DNA of 7,984 nt from an uncultured Azospirillum sp. (GTDB lineage: Bacteria; Pseudomonadota; Alphaproteobacteria; Azospirillales; Azospirillaceae): assembly GCA_937960755.1 (NCBI GenBank), contig CALGOL010000269.1:1-7984 (forward strand), read 5' to 3'. Of the stretch, positions 1 to 7,333 are shown one piece after another. Each line of letters opens with the position of its first letter. Within the stretch, counting starts at the first letter, position 1. The notes beneath the pieces are model-generated. The model made no database searches, had not been told where the DNA came from, and saw nothing but the letters and a program-made list of their open reading frames with translations. Made by a program: the position numbers and the translations under genes.

Positions 1-46
1 ACCACCGAGATCTACACTCTTTCCCTACACGACGCTCTTCCGATCT
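1..46 (+). other. Illumina sequencing adapter (assembly artefact)
   Basis: These bases match, without mismatch from memory, the 3' portion of the Illumina TruSeq universal (P5 plus Read-1 primer) adapter, ending in the diagnostic GCTCTTCCGATCT at 34-46. Genomic sequence starts at 47, where the DrmA reading frame becomes recognisable. The stretch is untrimmed library sequence, not part of the organism. It means the left edge is a contig end and drmA is truncated by the assembly, not necessarily in the genome. Confidence 0.97.
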
Positions 47-2232
47 GGCGCCCCTTTCAGTTGGCGTTCATCTTGCTGAACCTGCGGTCGCTGGTGGACA
101 AGGGGGCCCCCGAGCGCGAGATCGTCGACCTGTTGTTCTTCCCGACCGGCGGCGGCAAGACCGAAGCCTATCTCGGCCTCGCCGCCTTCGCCATCGCCCA
201 TCGCCGCCTGTCGGCCGGCGGCGTTCTGGGGGCCGGCGTGACCGTCGTCATGCGCTACACCCTGCGCCTGTTGACGCTCGATCAATTGGGCCGCGCCGCC
301 GGCGTGGTGTGCGCCCTTGAACTGATGCGCGACGATCCGGCGTTCCGCGACGGCGCGGGCCGCCGTCTGCTGGGCGACTGGCCGATTGAAATCGGCCTGT
401 GGGTCGGGTCCGACGCCTCTCCCAATCGCCTGGGCGGCAAAGGCGACACCGGCGACGACACCGCCGTCACGCGGGTCAACACATTCAGGAAAACCGGGCG
501 GCGCGCGCCCGCCCCGATCAAATCCTGCCCGTGGTGCGGGACGCCGTTCAACCGGGATTCCTTTTCCTGCGTTCCCAACCATCGCGCGCCGGTCAATATG
601 GAGATCCGCTGCGCCAACACGGACTGCGACTTCACCGGCGACCGCGCTCTCCCGGTGCTGACGGTTGACGAGCCGATCTATCGCCGGCTCCCCGCCTTCC
701 TGATCGCCACCGTGGACAAGTTCGCCAGCCTTCCGTGGATCGGCGAGGTCGGCGCGTTTTTCGGCCACGTCGACCGTTACGACCCGAAGCTGGGCTTTTT
801 CGGCCCCGCCGGCGAACGGGGCGGAACGAAGCTGCACAACGGCTGGACGCTTGATCCGCCCGATCTCATCATCCAGGACGAATTGCATCTGATCTCGGGC
901 CCGCTCGGCACCGTCGCCGGCCTTTACGAAACCGCCATCGACCGCTTGTCCACCCGGATGGACGGCGGGCGGCGCATCCGTCCCAAAATCGTCGCCTCCA
1001 CCGCGACGGTTCGCCGGGCGGTCGGGCAGATCAAGGCGCTGTTCGACCGCGAAGAGACGGCGGTGTTTCCGCCGCCCGGCGTGGAGCGGACCGACAGCTT
1101 CTTCGCGCGCACGGTGGACGACGCCGCCAATCCGCCGCGCTGGTATCTGGGCATCGCCGCGCACGGCCGCGGCCCCAAGCTGGTCTACTTGCGCGCGCTG
1201 ACCACGCTGATGGCGGCGGCGCAGGCGGCGTACGAGGCCGCCGGCGGGGGAGACGGCAATCCCGCCGACCCCTACATGACGGCGCTTTGCTATTTCAACG
1301 CCCTGCGGGAATTGGGGGGCGCCCGCCGCATCGTCGAGGACGAGGTTCGCAATCGCGCGCTGCGTTACGGCAAGGAGCGGCGGCGGGTCGATCCTCCCGA
1401 CCAGCCGTTCCGCGACCGCAGAATGGGGGAAGTCATAGAATTGACCTCCCGCGTCTCGACCGACGACGTGGCGGAGGCCAAGCGGCGCCTTGAGCTTCCC
1501 TTCGGCGGACAAGAAGTGGTCGACGTCGCGCTGGCGACCAACATGATCTCCGTCGGTCTGGACATCACCCGGCTCGGCCTGATGCTGGTGCAGGGGCAGC
1601 CCAAAACGGCGGCCGAATACATCCAGGCGACCAGCCGCGTCGGGCGCGACGTGCGCAAGCCCGGTCTGGTGCTGACCATCCTGAACGTCCACAAGCCCCG
1701 CGACCGGGTCCACTATGAACAATTCGGGCAGTTCCACCGCACGTTCTATCGCGCGGTCGAGGCGACCAGCGTGACGCCGTGGGCCGCTCGGGCGCTCGAC
1801 CGGGCGCTGGCCGCCGTCATCGTCGCCATCGCGCGCCACCTTGACCGGACGATGACGCCGGAGCGGGCGGCGGAGGCGGTGCGCAATGACCCTGTTTTGC
1901 TGACCCGCGTCCGCGACGCCATCGTCGGCCGCGCGCCGGACGACATCGTCGGCGGCAAGGACGGCCTCGCCCGGATCATTGACGGCATGCTGGCGGATTG
2001 GCGCGCCATCGCCACGGACAAGACCGCCAATGGACAGAATTTCGCCTACACCCGCAAGGGGGCGGCCCAACATCTGCTATGGGCGCCGCTTGACCCGGCT
2101 TGGCCGAACCTTTCCGCCGCCGAAAAGCGGTTCGTCGCCGGCCGCTCGATGCGCGATGTGGAGCCGAACGCCGTTTTGGGCGTCCGCGACCCGTTCGAGA
2201 ACAAGATTTCCGGCGCCGACGATCTGCTGTAA
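47..2232 (+). CDS. drmA: DISARM helicase DrmA, C-terminal part (5' truncated at contig end)
   Basis: DrmA is the SNF2/superfamily-2-like helicase of DISARM, a restriction-type anti-phage system; it works with DrmB on invading DNA in the cytoplasm. The frame is open from the adapter junction (first full codon 49, reading R-P-F-Q-L-A-F), so the TTG at 61 is not a real start and several hundred N-terminal residues are missing. Numbering from codon 61: Walker A PTGGGKTE at 28-35; a four-cysteine zinc ribbon at C156, C159, C184 and C189; Walker B as DELH at 273-276; motif III-like VASTATV at 311-317; and the C-terminal helicase lobe with ATNMISVGLDITR from 492 and QATSRVGR at 522-529. The segment ATSVTPWAARALDRAL after the helicase core looks DrmA-like. 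The stop codon TAA (2230-2232) merges with the Shine-Dalgarno of drmB 9 bp before the next start, so the two are co-transcribed. Family call is from recognition of motifs and the drmB neighbour. Confidence 0.9.
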
Positions 2233-2241
2233 GGACGCCCT

Positions 2242-4110
2242 ATGACCAAGAAGAACCTTCAGCGCCTCAGCCAGATCATCACCACGTTTGGCCCCGGATC
2301 GATGCTTGACCTGCCGACCCGCTCTGTTTTGGTGGGCGGGCTGGAGCGCTGGCAAATGCGGGACCGGGCCTTTCGTCTGATAAACGAACCCCGACTGGCG
2401 ACGATGATCGAGCGCCGGCTCAAGGAAACCGGGCGACTGGCGGAAACCGCGACCCTTTCCTTGCGCACGCCGCCCATCGCGTCGGACGATCCGAACCAGC
2501 TTCCGGCTGAAATCCACGCCACCATTTTCCCGACTTGGTTCGTCTGCGACCCGGAGCCGGGCGCATCGGTCGAAGACGCCGGGGGCGCGCGCCGGCGACG
2601 CCTTGTGCGCTGGAACGAGCTCAGCCCCGTGGGCGGACGCCGAAAGTTTGAAACCGAGGACGGCAAAAAGATCGACGTGACGCCGATACGCTTTGTCGCC
2701 GCTTGCGAAAAAGGACATCTCGAAGACGTTAGTTGGCGTTGGGTCGTGCATGGCGAGAAGCCCTGCCGCGAAACGATGTGGTTGGAGGAGCGCGGCACCA
2801 GCGCCGATCCGCGCGACACGAGAATCGTCTGCAACTGCGGCGCCGCGCTGTCGCTGGAGCAGCTTTTTCAGCCCGGCCGGCTCGGCGCCTGCCACGGGGA
2901 GCGTCCATGGCTTGGCGACCGCGACCCCAAAGGCTGCGACAAAAATCTAAAACTGCTCACCCGATCCGCCACCAACACCTATTTCCCCCAGGTGGCGGCG
3001 GTCATTTCGCTTCCGGCGGGCGAAGATATTCTAACAAAGCTTATCATCTCACACATTAACGACCTTAAAGAAGCCGACAGCGCTTCAGACATCGCGTCCG
3101 CAAGAAAATTCAATCAAGCGCTAAAGGCGTCTCTTGACGGCTATAATGACAACGAGGTGTTTGCGCGCTTGCGTTTGATACTGGACCAATCGCAACAGCA
3201 GGCTTCGCTGTCGCCGAAGGTCGCCGAATTCGACGTGTTTGCGGGTGGGCAATCTACAATCGGCGAAAATGCGCCAGATTCTCTTTTGTACGCCGAAACG
3301 CTTCCCCGCGACCAGTGGGACGCAGGGCGAGAGCCCCATTGCGCCGGCATCCGCAACATCGTCGCCGTTCACCGTCTGCGGGAAGTTTGCTGCCTTTATG
3401 GATTCACCCGCTTTGAGGCCGCGCCGACACAGAATGACGGCGAATTGGAGGACGTCGGGTTGGCGGTGGACGGCGCGCCGATCAGCCGGGGCGCCGATTG
3501 GCTTCCCGCCATCGAACAGTACGGTGAAGGCTTCTTCATCCACTTTGATCCCGACATCATCAAGGAGTGGGCTTGTCGTCCGGGGGTTGTGGACCGCTGG
3601 CGAAAACTGGCCGAAGGACACGCCCGGTGGACATTGGTTCAAAAACGCCCCGTTCCCGGCGGGCGCGGGGTCGTCTATACGATGCTTCACAGCCTTTCAC
3701 ACGCGCTGATGGCCGAAATCGCCCTCGACTGCGGTTATCCGTCCAGCGCGCTCAAGGAGCGGGTCTATGCGGAAGGCAACCCGAAACAGCCCGCCGACAT
3801 TGATCGGTGCGGCATCCTGATTTACACCGCCGCGACGGGAAGCCAGGGCACGCTCGGCGGGCTGGTCGCGGTTGCGGCGCGAATTTCGTCGGTGCTGAAA
3901 TCCGCCCTGGAACGGATCGCGCTCTGCTCCAACGACCCGGTCTGCGCCGATCACGAACCGGCGGCCAGCGCCGACGACCGCGCGCTCCATGGCTCGGCTT
4001 GCCATGGATGCATCTTAATCGCTGAAACGAGCTGCGAAAGCCGCAACCTGTTTCTTGACCGGGCCCTGCTGACGTCCACCATGGCTGACGCCGACGCAGG
4101 TTTCTTCTAA
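2242..4110 (+). CDS. drmB: DISARM protein DrmB (DUF1998 family), apparently full length
   Basis: DrmB is the DUF1998-containing partner of DrmA in the DISARM core; the two proteins form a DNA-binding complex. At 622 residues it is close to usual DrmB length. The N-terminus (FGPGSMLDLPTRSVLVGGLE, residues 15-34) is characteristic of the family. Likely zinc ligands lie at C197, C199, C217 and C232, with a further C155/H159 pair. The C-terminal DUF1998 domain shows HSLSH at 483-487, GSQGTLGGL around 533-541, and a cysteine cluster C562, C568, C587, C590 and C598. The last residues AGFF resemble the normal DrmB end, so the IS just downstream has probably not cut the protein. The ATG at 2242 is preceded by AAGGA (2231-2235), which overlaps the drmA stop. 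No frameshift or internal stop is seen. The protein's biochemical role beyond complex formation cannot be read from the sequence. Confidence 0.92.
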   Translation: MTKKNLQRLSQIITTFGPGSMLDLPTRSVLVGGLERWQMRDRAFRLINEPRLATMIERRLKETGRLAETATLSLRTPPIASDDPNQLPAEIHATIFPTWFVCDPEPGASVEDAGGARRRRLVRWNELSPVGGRRKFETEDGKKIDVTPIRFVAACEKGHLEDVSWRWVVHGEKPCRETMWLEERGTSADPRDTRIVCNCGAALSLEQLFQPGRLGACHGERPWLGDRDPKGCDKNLKLLTRSATNTYFPQVAAVISLPAGEDILTKLIISHINDLKEADSASDIASARKFNQALKASLDGYNDNEVFARLRLILDQSQQQASLSPKVAEFDVFAGGQSTIGENAPDSLLYAETLPRDQWDAGREPHCAGIRNIVAVHRLREVCCLYGFTRFEAAPTQNDGELEDVGLAVDGAPISRGADWLPAIEQYGEGFFIHFDPDIIKEWACRPGVVDRWRKLAEGHARWTLVQKRPVPGGRGVVYTMLHSLSHALMAEIALDCGYPSSALKERVYAEGNPKQPADIDRCGILIYTAATGSQGTLGGLVAVAARISSVLKSALERIALCSNDPVCADHEPAASADDRALHGSACHGCILIAETSCESRNLFLDRALLTSTMADADAGFF

Positions 4111-4175
4111 AATGACCTTGCCCGCGTGCAGCGTCTCCCATAGCCGGATAAAATCGGCGCAGGAACGGAGGCGGC

Positions 4176-4470
4176 ATGACGAAAACGACAAGGGGCGCGC
4201 TACACGCTGGAATTCAAGGAGGAGGCGGTTCGTCTGGTAAAGGGCGGCGAACGTCCGGCGACTGTCGCCAAGAACCTGGGCCTGTCGGAGCAGACGTTGC
4301 ACAACTGGATCAAGGCATCCGATGATGGTAAATTGAAGGGTGAAAAATCGCAGACGGTCAGCAAAGAACAAATGGAAATCAGCCGCCTTCGTGCTGAGTT
4401 GTCGCGTGTCAAAATGGAGCGCGATATCCTAAAAAAAGCGGCGGCGTACTTCGCGAAGGAGTCGCTATGA
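4176..4470 (+). pseudogene. IS3-family transposase OrfA, frame-disrupted at its 5' end
   Basis: OrfA supplies the DNA-binding helix-turn-helix part of an IS3 transposase. The frame ending at TGA 4468-4470 reads RYTLEFKEEAVRLV (from 4198), then an HTH segment with LGLSEQTLHNWIKA, then a leucine-zipper-like stretch ISRLRAELSRVKMERDILKK, all standard for the family. The expected start is ATG 4176 with a good Shine-Dalgarno (GGAG, 4167-4170), reading M-T-K-T-T-R. It is out of frame with the rest: there is one extra base between about 4191 and 4200, and deleting one G there would give M-T-K-T-T-R-G-R-Y. The downstream frame has a TGA at 4177-4179 and no ATG start of its own before the HTH. The alternative is a sequencing error in a G/C run. 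The stop overlaps the orfB ATG (ATGA, 4467-4470). Confidence 0.85.
4431..4437 (+). promoter_or_regulatory. Probable programmed -1 frameshift site (A7) of the IS3 element
   Basis: A run of seven A residues sits near the end of orfA as codons CTA-AAA-AAA-GCG, giving an A-AAA-AAA slippery heptamer in the zero frame. A -1 shift here enters the orfB frame, which is open from here through S-G-G-V-L-R-E-G-V-A into the orfB ATG at 4467. IS3 elements are known to make the OrfAB transposase this way. The site is intact although the element is dead. Confidence 0.7.
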
Positions 4471-5213
4471 AGTACGCCTTTATCGAGCGACATCGTAAAA
4501 ACTGGCCTGTTACGATACAATGTTCCGTTCTTGACGTCAGCGTCAACGGCTATCGCAAGTATTTGAAACGGCAGAGAGCGTCCAATGCTCCATCAGTCCT
4601 CGGCCGGCGCGTGCCCGACATGGCGCTGCTGGCGCACATCCGGGCGCTCCATGGCGAAATGCGGGGCGCCTACGGCTGGCCACGGATGTGGCGCGAATTG
4701 AAGGCGCGAGGCATTCGGGTTGGCAAGGAGCGGGTCCGTAAGACGATGAAAGACAACGACCTACGGGCGCGGGCGAAAAGAAAATTCAAGGCGACGACCG
4801 ACAGCAATCATAACCTGCCGGTTTGCGAGAACCTGCTGAACCGCAACTTCAAGCCGGAACGGCCGGATACGGTGTGGACGGGCGACATCACCTACATTCC
4901 GACCAACGAAGGCTGGCTGTATTTGGCCGTCGTCATCGACGCCTTCAGCCGTCAACTCATCGGCTGGGCGATGGGCGAGCGCATGACCCGACAACTCGTC
5001 ATCGACGCGCTCACCATGGCGTAGTTCCGGCGCCAACCCGACAAGGGATTGATCTTCCACTCGGATCGCGTCTCCCAATACGCCAGCGCCGATTTCCAGA
5101 AACTGTTGAAACGATACGGCATGCGCGGATCGATGAGCCTCAAGGACAACGGCTGGGAGAATGCGGCGACCGATACCGTGTTCGGCTCGCTCAAGGTCGA
5201 GCGGCTGCACGGG
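4467..5213 (+). pseudogene. IS3-family transposase OrfB, interrupted by TAG and 3'-truncated
   Basis: OrfB carries the rve/DDE integrase domain of the IS3 transposase. Codons 1-185 are open and include an HTH_21-like region (H-I-R-A-L-H-G, then GAYGWPRMWRELKARG near 68-82) and the first catalytic Asp at codon 140 in WTGDITYI. Codon 186 is TAG (5022-5024), in a position where homologues usually carry a sense codon, often Trp. The same frame then continues with clear homology: HSDRVSQYAS (second Asp at codon 200; the family normally has HSDRGSQY, so Gly is replaced by Val) and NAATDTVFGSLKVERLHG. The third acidic residue falls at codon 236 (GAT, 5172-5174), keeping the 35-residue spacing but giving Asp in place of Glu. 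Homology stops at about 5213. The nonsense codon, active-site change and truncation together support a decayed relic. Confidence 0.9.
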
Positions 5214-5228
5214 GGAAAGGTCACGCCC

Positions 5229-7274
5229 TCAGCCACGGCCGACCGTCCCGGCGAAGGCGAACTTTGGCTGGCCGCCAAGGTCGGCGATGGGCCGGACCTG
5301 CTGTCGGCGGCGCAATCGCGTCGCCCACCACTCGCGCCACGCCGCGTCATCCGGCCATTCCTGCGCGTCGTGGTCGAAGCGGCCGCCAATGTCCAATGCG
5401 GCGTCGAGATCGCGCAAATCAGGCTGCGGCAAGCGACCCGCCGCGTAATCCCGCCACATCTCGCGATACAAAGCCTCCAGCCCCGCCGTCAACTTCGGCG
5501 TGTCGAACAGAACGCAAGCGTCGCGCCCGGCCGCCAGCCGCTGGCGATAGCGTTGCAAAGCCCCGCCCGGCCGCCGCCCTTCCCGCCCCAGCGCCACCGC
5601 CCGGCCGACGTATTCCTCCGCCGACGCGCACACCAGTTCCGGCAAGCCGGCGCTGCGGATCAAGCTGCCGCACACCCGCGAGGCGAAAGACCGGCCGCTA
5701 AGCGTCAACATCGGCACGCCCATCCACAAAGCGTCCGAAGCGGTGGTGTGGGCGCCGTAGGGGAAAGTGTCCAAGAACAAATCCGCCAGCGGATAACGCG
5801 CCAGATGGTGGGCGTTCGCCAGCTTTTCAGCGAAGATCAGCCGGACCGGATCAACGCCGGCGGCGGCCGCCGCGGCGCGCAGATTGGCTTCCGCCGTCGC
5901 GCCGCCCGACAACAGCCACAGCACCGATTGCGGCGTGCGCTGCAAGATCGTCATCCAGCGGGCGAAGGTGAAGCGGTTGATCTTATGCAAGCCGTTGAAG
6001 CAGCAAAACACCAGCGCGTCTTCCGGCAAGCCGGCCTCCGCCCGCGTCGGCCGCTCCGCCGCGACGACGCGCTGGCGGTCGTTGGCCTGATAGCACGGCA
6101 GCCGCAGCACTTTTTCCGAATAGAAACGTTCATATTCCGGCGGAATGATCCAGTCGTCGGCGATGATGTAATGATGGTGCGGACTGGCCATCGTTCCGGG
6201 ATAGCCCAGCCAGTTGACGATCACCGGCGCCGGGCGCATGGCGACCAGCTTGGTGCGGCCGTCGCGGGTGTAGCCGTTGAGATCCACTAAAATGTGAATG
6301 CCGTCATCAGCGATGCGCCGCGCCGCCGTCGCGTCGTCCATGCCGGCGATGGGCGTCCAATGGTCGGCGCCGCTCTGGATACGTTCTTGCAGGGCGCCGC
6401 CGAACAAAGCGCCGCAATAGTAGACGAAAACTTCCACCTGACTGCGGTCGTGCAGCCCGAACACTTCCGCCGTCAGATACCCGACCGCATGGTCGCGCAT
6501 GTCGGACGACAGATAGCCGATACGCAAACGCGCCTGTCCGCTCTCCTGCGCCGCCCAATGTTGCGTAATCAATCCTTCGTCGGGATCGCCGACGTCGCGG
6601 GCGTTGTAGCGCGCGGCGGCGGCGAGATGCAGCAAGGGATCGTCGGCGTAAGCCGCCATCGACAACGGCGACATCGCGGCGATCAGGTCGGCGCGGCCCG
6701 CGCGCTCCCACGGCGCGACCACCGGCCATTTGCATTGCCGCTGACGCAGCGCGAGATAGTGCTGCACCGCTTCCGGCTGGTTGCGGTCGAGGTCCAGACT
6801 GCGCCACAGCATGTTTTCCGCCGCCTCGTCCTGCTGGTTGTCCTCCAGCACGCGGGCCATCTGATTAAGCGCCGACGTCTTGTAGGTGACGGCCGCCCCG
6901 GTCAGGTCGGGCTGACGGTCGGCCAGCTCTTGCCATTTCAGCACCGCAGCCGCCGCGTCGCCTTGCCGTTCCTGCACGCGGCCGAGATTGATGTAGGCCG
7001 GCGCGAAATCGGGATTGAGCGTCAAGCAGCGTTCCAGCCGCTCGCGCGCCGCCGCCAGATCATTCGCTTCGCCCAGCAAAACCGATTGGTTGAACAGCAC
7101 CGCGTAAAGCAGCGGGTTGTCGTCGTTGCTGTCGATCCAGGCTTGATACAATTGGATAACGCCGGCGTCGCCCGCCGTCGGCCGAAAGTCGTCGGCGAGG
7201 CGAATCAAATCGAGAACCGAAAGATTGCGGTTTTTGGCGTGTTCGACCGCGGCGGCCAGGGCTTCACGACTCAT
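5229..7274 (-). CDS. TPR-containing O-GlcNAc transferase-like glycosyltransferase (GT41/SPINDLY type)
   Basis: This 681-residue protein is predicted to transfer a sugar from a nucleotide-sugar to Ser/Thr of protein targets, probably in the cytoplasm, since no signal peptide or membrane helix is visible. Residues about 50-175 form TPR-like helical repeats (for example FAPAYINLGRVQERQGDAAA at 90-109). The catalytic domain spans about 248-610. Motifs matching human OGT are LRIGYLSSDMRDH (His262, aligned with the catalytic-site His498), GIHILVDLNGYT (His327, aligned with His558), RPAP...WLGYPGT at 347-361, CFNGLHKINRFT with Lys431 (aligned with Lys842), and HTTASD at 509-514 (aligned with His920 and Asp925). 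The ATG at 7274 has AAGGAA 5 nt upstream. The gene lies 59 bp downstream of the octapeptide-repeat gene on the same strand. Its 3' end is about 15 bp from the IS relic, so the last ~20 residues may be altered. Donor sugar (GlcNAc or fucose, as in SPINDLY) cannot be decided. Confidence 0.9.
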   Translation of the reverse strand: MSREALAAAVEHAKNRNLSVLDLIRLADDFRPTAGDAGVIQLYQAWIDSNDDNPLLYAVLFNQSVLLGEANDLAAARERLERCLTLNPDFAPAYINLGRVQERQGDAAAAVLKWQELADRQPDLTGAAVTYKTSALNQMARVLEDNQQDEAAENMLWRSLDLDRNQPEAVQHYLALRQRQCKWPVVAPWERAGRADLIAAMSPLSMAAYADDPLLHLAAAARYNARDVGDPDEGLITQHWAAQESGQARLRIGYLSSDMRDHAVGYLTAEVFGLHDRSQVEVFVYYCGALFGGALQERIQSGADHWTPIAGMDDATAARRIADDGIHILVDLNGYTRDGRTKLVAMRPAPVIVNWLGYPGTMASPHHHYIIADDWIIPPEYERFYSEKVLRLPCYQANDRQRVVAAERPTRAEAGLPEDALVFCCFNGLHKINRFTFARWMTILQRTPQSVLWLLSGGATAEANLRAAAAAAGVDPVRLIFAEKLANAHHLARYPLADLFLDTFPYGAHTTASDALWMGVPMLTLSGRSFASRVCGSLIRSAGLPELVCASAEEYVGRAVALGREGRRPGGALQRYRQRLAAGRDACVLFDTPKLTAGLEALYREMWRDYAAGRLPQPDLRDLDAALDIGGRFDHDAQEWPDDAAWREWWATRLRRRQQVRPIADLGGQPKFAFAGTVGRG

Positions 7275-7291
7275 AACGCTTCCTTAGTCAT
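7271..7291 (-). promoter_or_regulatory. Possible 6-codon leader ORF coupled to the glycosyltransferase start
   Basis: Reading leftward from 7291, ATG-ACT-AAG-GAA-GCG-TTA-TGA encodes M-T-K-E-A-L and its stop overlaps the ATG of the glycosyltransferase (ATGA). The Shine-Dalgarno AAGGAA of the main gene lies inside this leader (7280-7285). M-T-K-E-A-L closely resembles the main protein's own start M-S-R-E-A-L. The arrangement would allow translational coupling, but the leader itself has only a weak ribosome site (AAGCAAG), so its translation is speculative. Confidence 0.35.
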
Positions 7292-7298
7292 AACGCTT
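7271..7298. repeat. 11-bp direct repeat around the glycosyltransferase start codon
   Basis: TCATAACGCTT occurs at 7271-7281 and again at 7288-7298, 17 bp apart. On the minus strand each copy reads AAGCGTTATGA and so contains an ATG. The pair looks like a small local duplication of the start-codon region. The spacing is not a multiple of three, so the two ATGs are in different frames. Confidence 0.85.
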
Positions 7299-7333
7299 GC
7301 TTGGACTGGCTGAATATCGGCCGGTTAAAGACG

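Larger units (their letters stand above)
4113..5213 (+). mobile_element. Degenerate, 3'-truncated IS3-family insertion sequence
   Basis: The element has IS3-family organisation: a short HTH orfA, an overlapping orfB with a DD(35)E integrase domain in the -1 frame, and a poly-A slippery site near the end of orfA. The left end is placed at TGACCTTGCCCG (4113) because IS3 elements start with TG and the leader runs directly to orfA; it cannot be verified, since the right inverted repeat is gone. The right side is lost: recognisable transposase ends near LHG at 5205-5213, leaving out roughly the last 40 residues usual for the family and the right terminal repeat. Four lesions show it cannot transpose by itself. 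It begins within 3 bp of the drmB stop and ends about 15 bp from the stop of the opposite-strand glycosyltransferase gene. Left boundary is uncertain by tens of bases, right boundary by about 15. Confidence 0.85.

Noticed and set aside
25..2073. Long minus-strand open frame of 682 codons opposite drmA
   Set aside because: It is the antisense shadow of a GC-rich gene, runs into the adapter, has low-complexity Arg/Gly/Ala composition and shows no recognisable domain, while the plus strand has clear helicase motifs.
4112..4240. ATG at 4112 with a 42-codon open frame as the start of a truncated drmC
   Set aside because: The translation is Arg-rich and shows no DrmC/PLD similarity. The region overlaps the IS leader and orfA, which explain it better.
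5022..5024. In-frame TAG in orfB as recoding (pyrrolysine or suppressor readthrough)
   Set aside because: The same element has a frame error, an active-site substitution and a 3' deletion, so simple decay explains the stop codon.
5049..7313. Long plus-strand open frames (413 and 339 codons) opposite the glycosyltransferase
   Set aside because: Only the first ~55 codons, in frame with orfB, are transposase. The rest is antisense to a gene with conserved OGT motifs and is Arg/Gln-rich with no domain.
7317..7327. CGGCCG-centred palindrome (around AATATCGGCCGGTTAA) as a terminator between the two minus-strand genes
   Set aside because: The stem is only about 3 bp per arm without a loop and no T-run follows on the minus strand.
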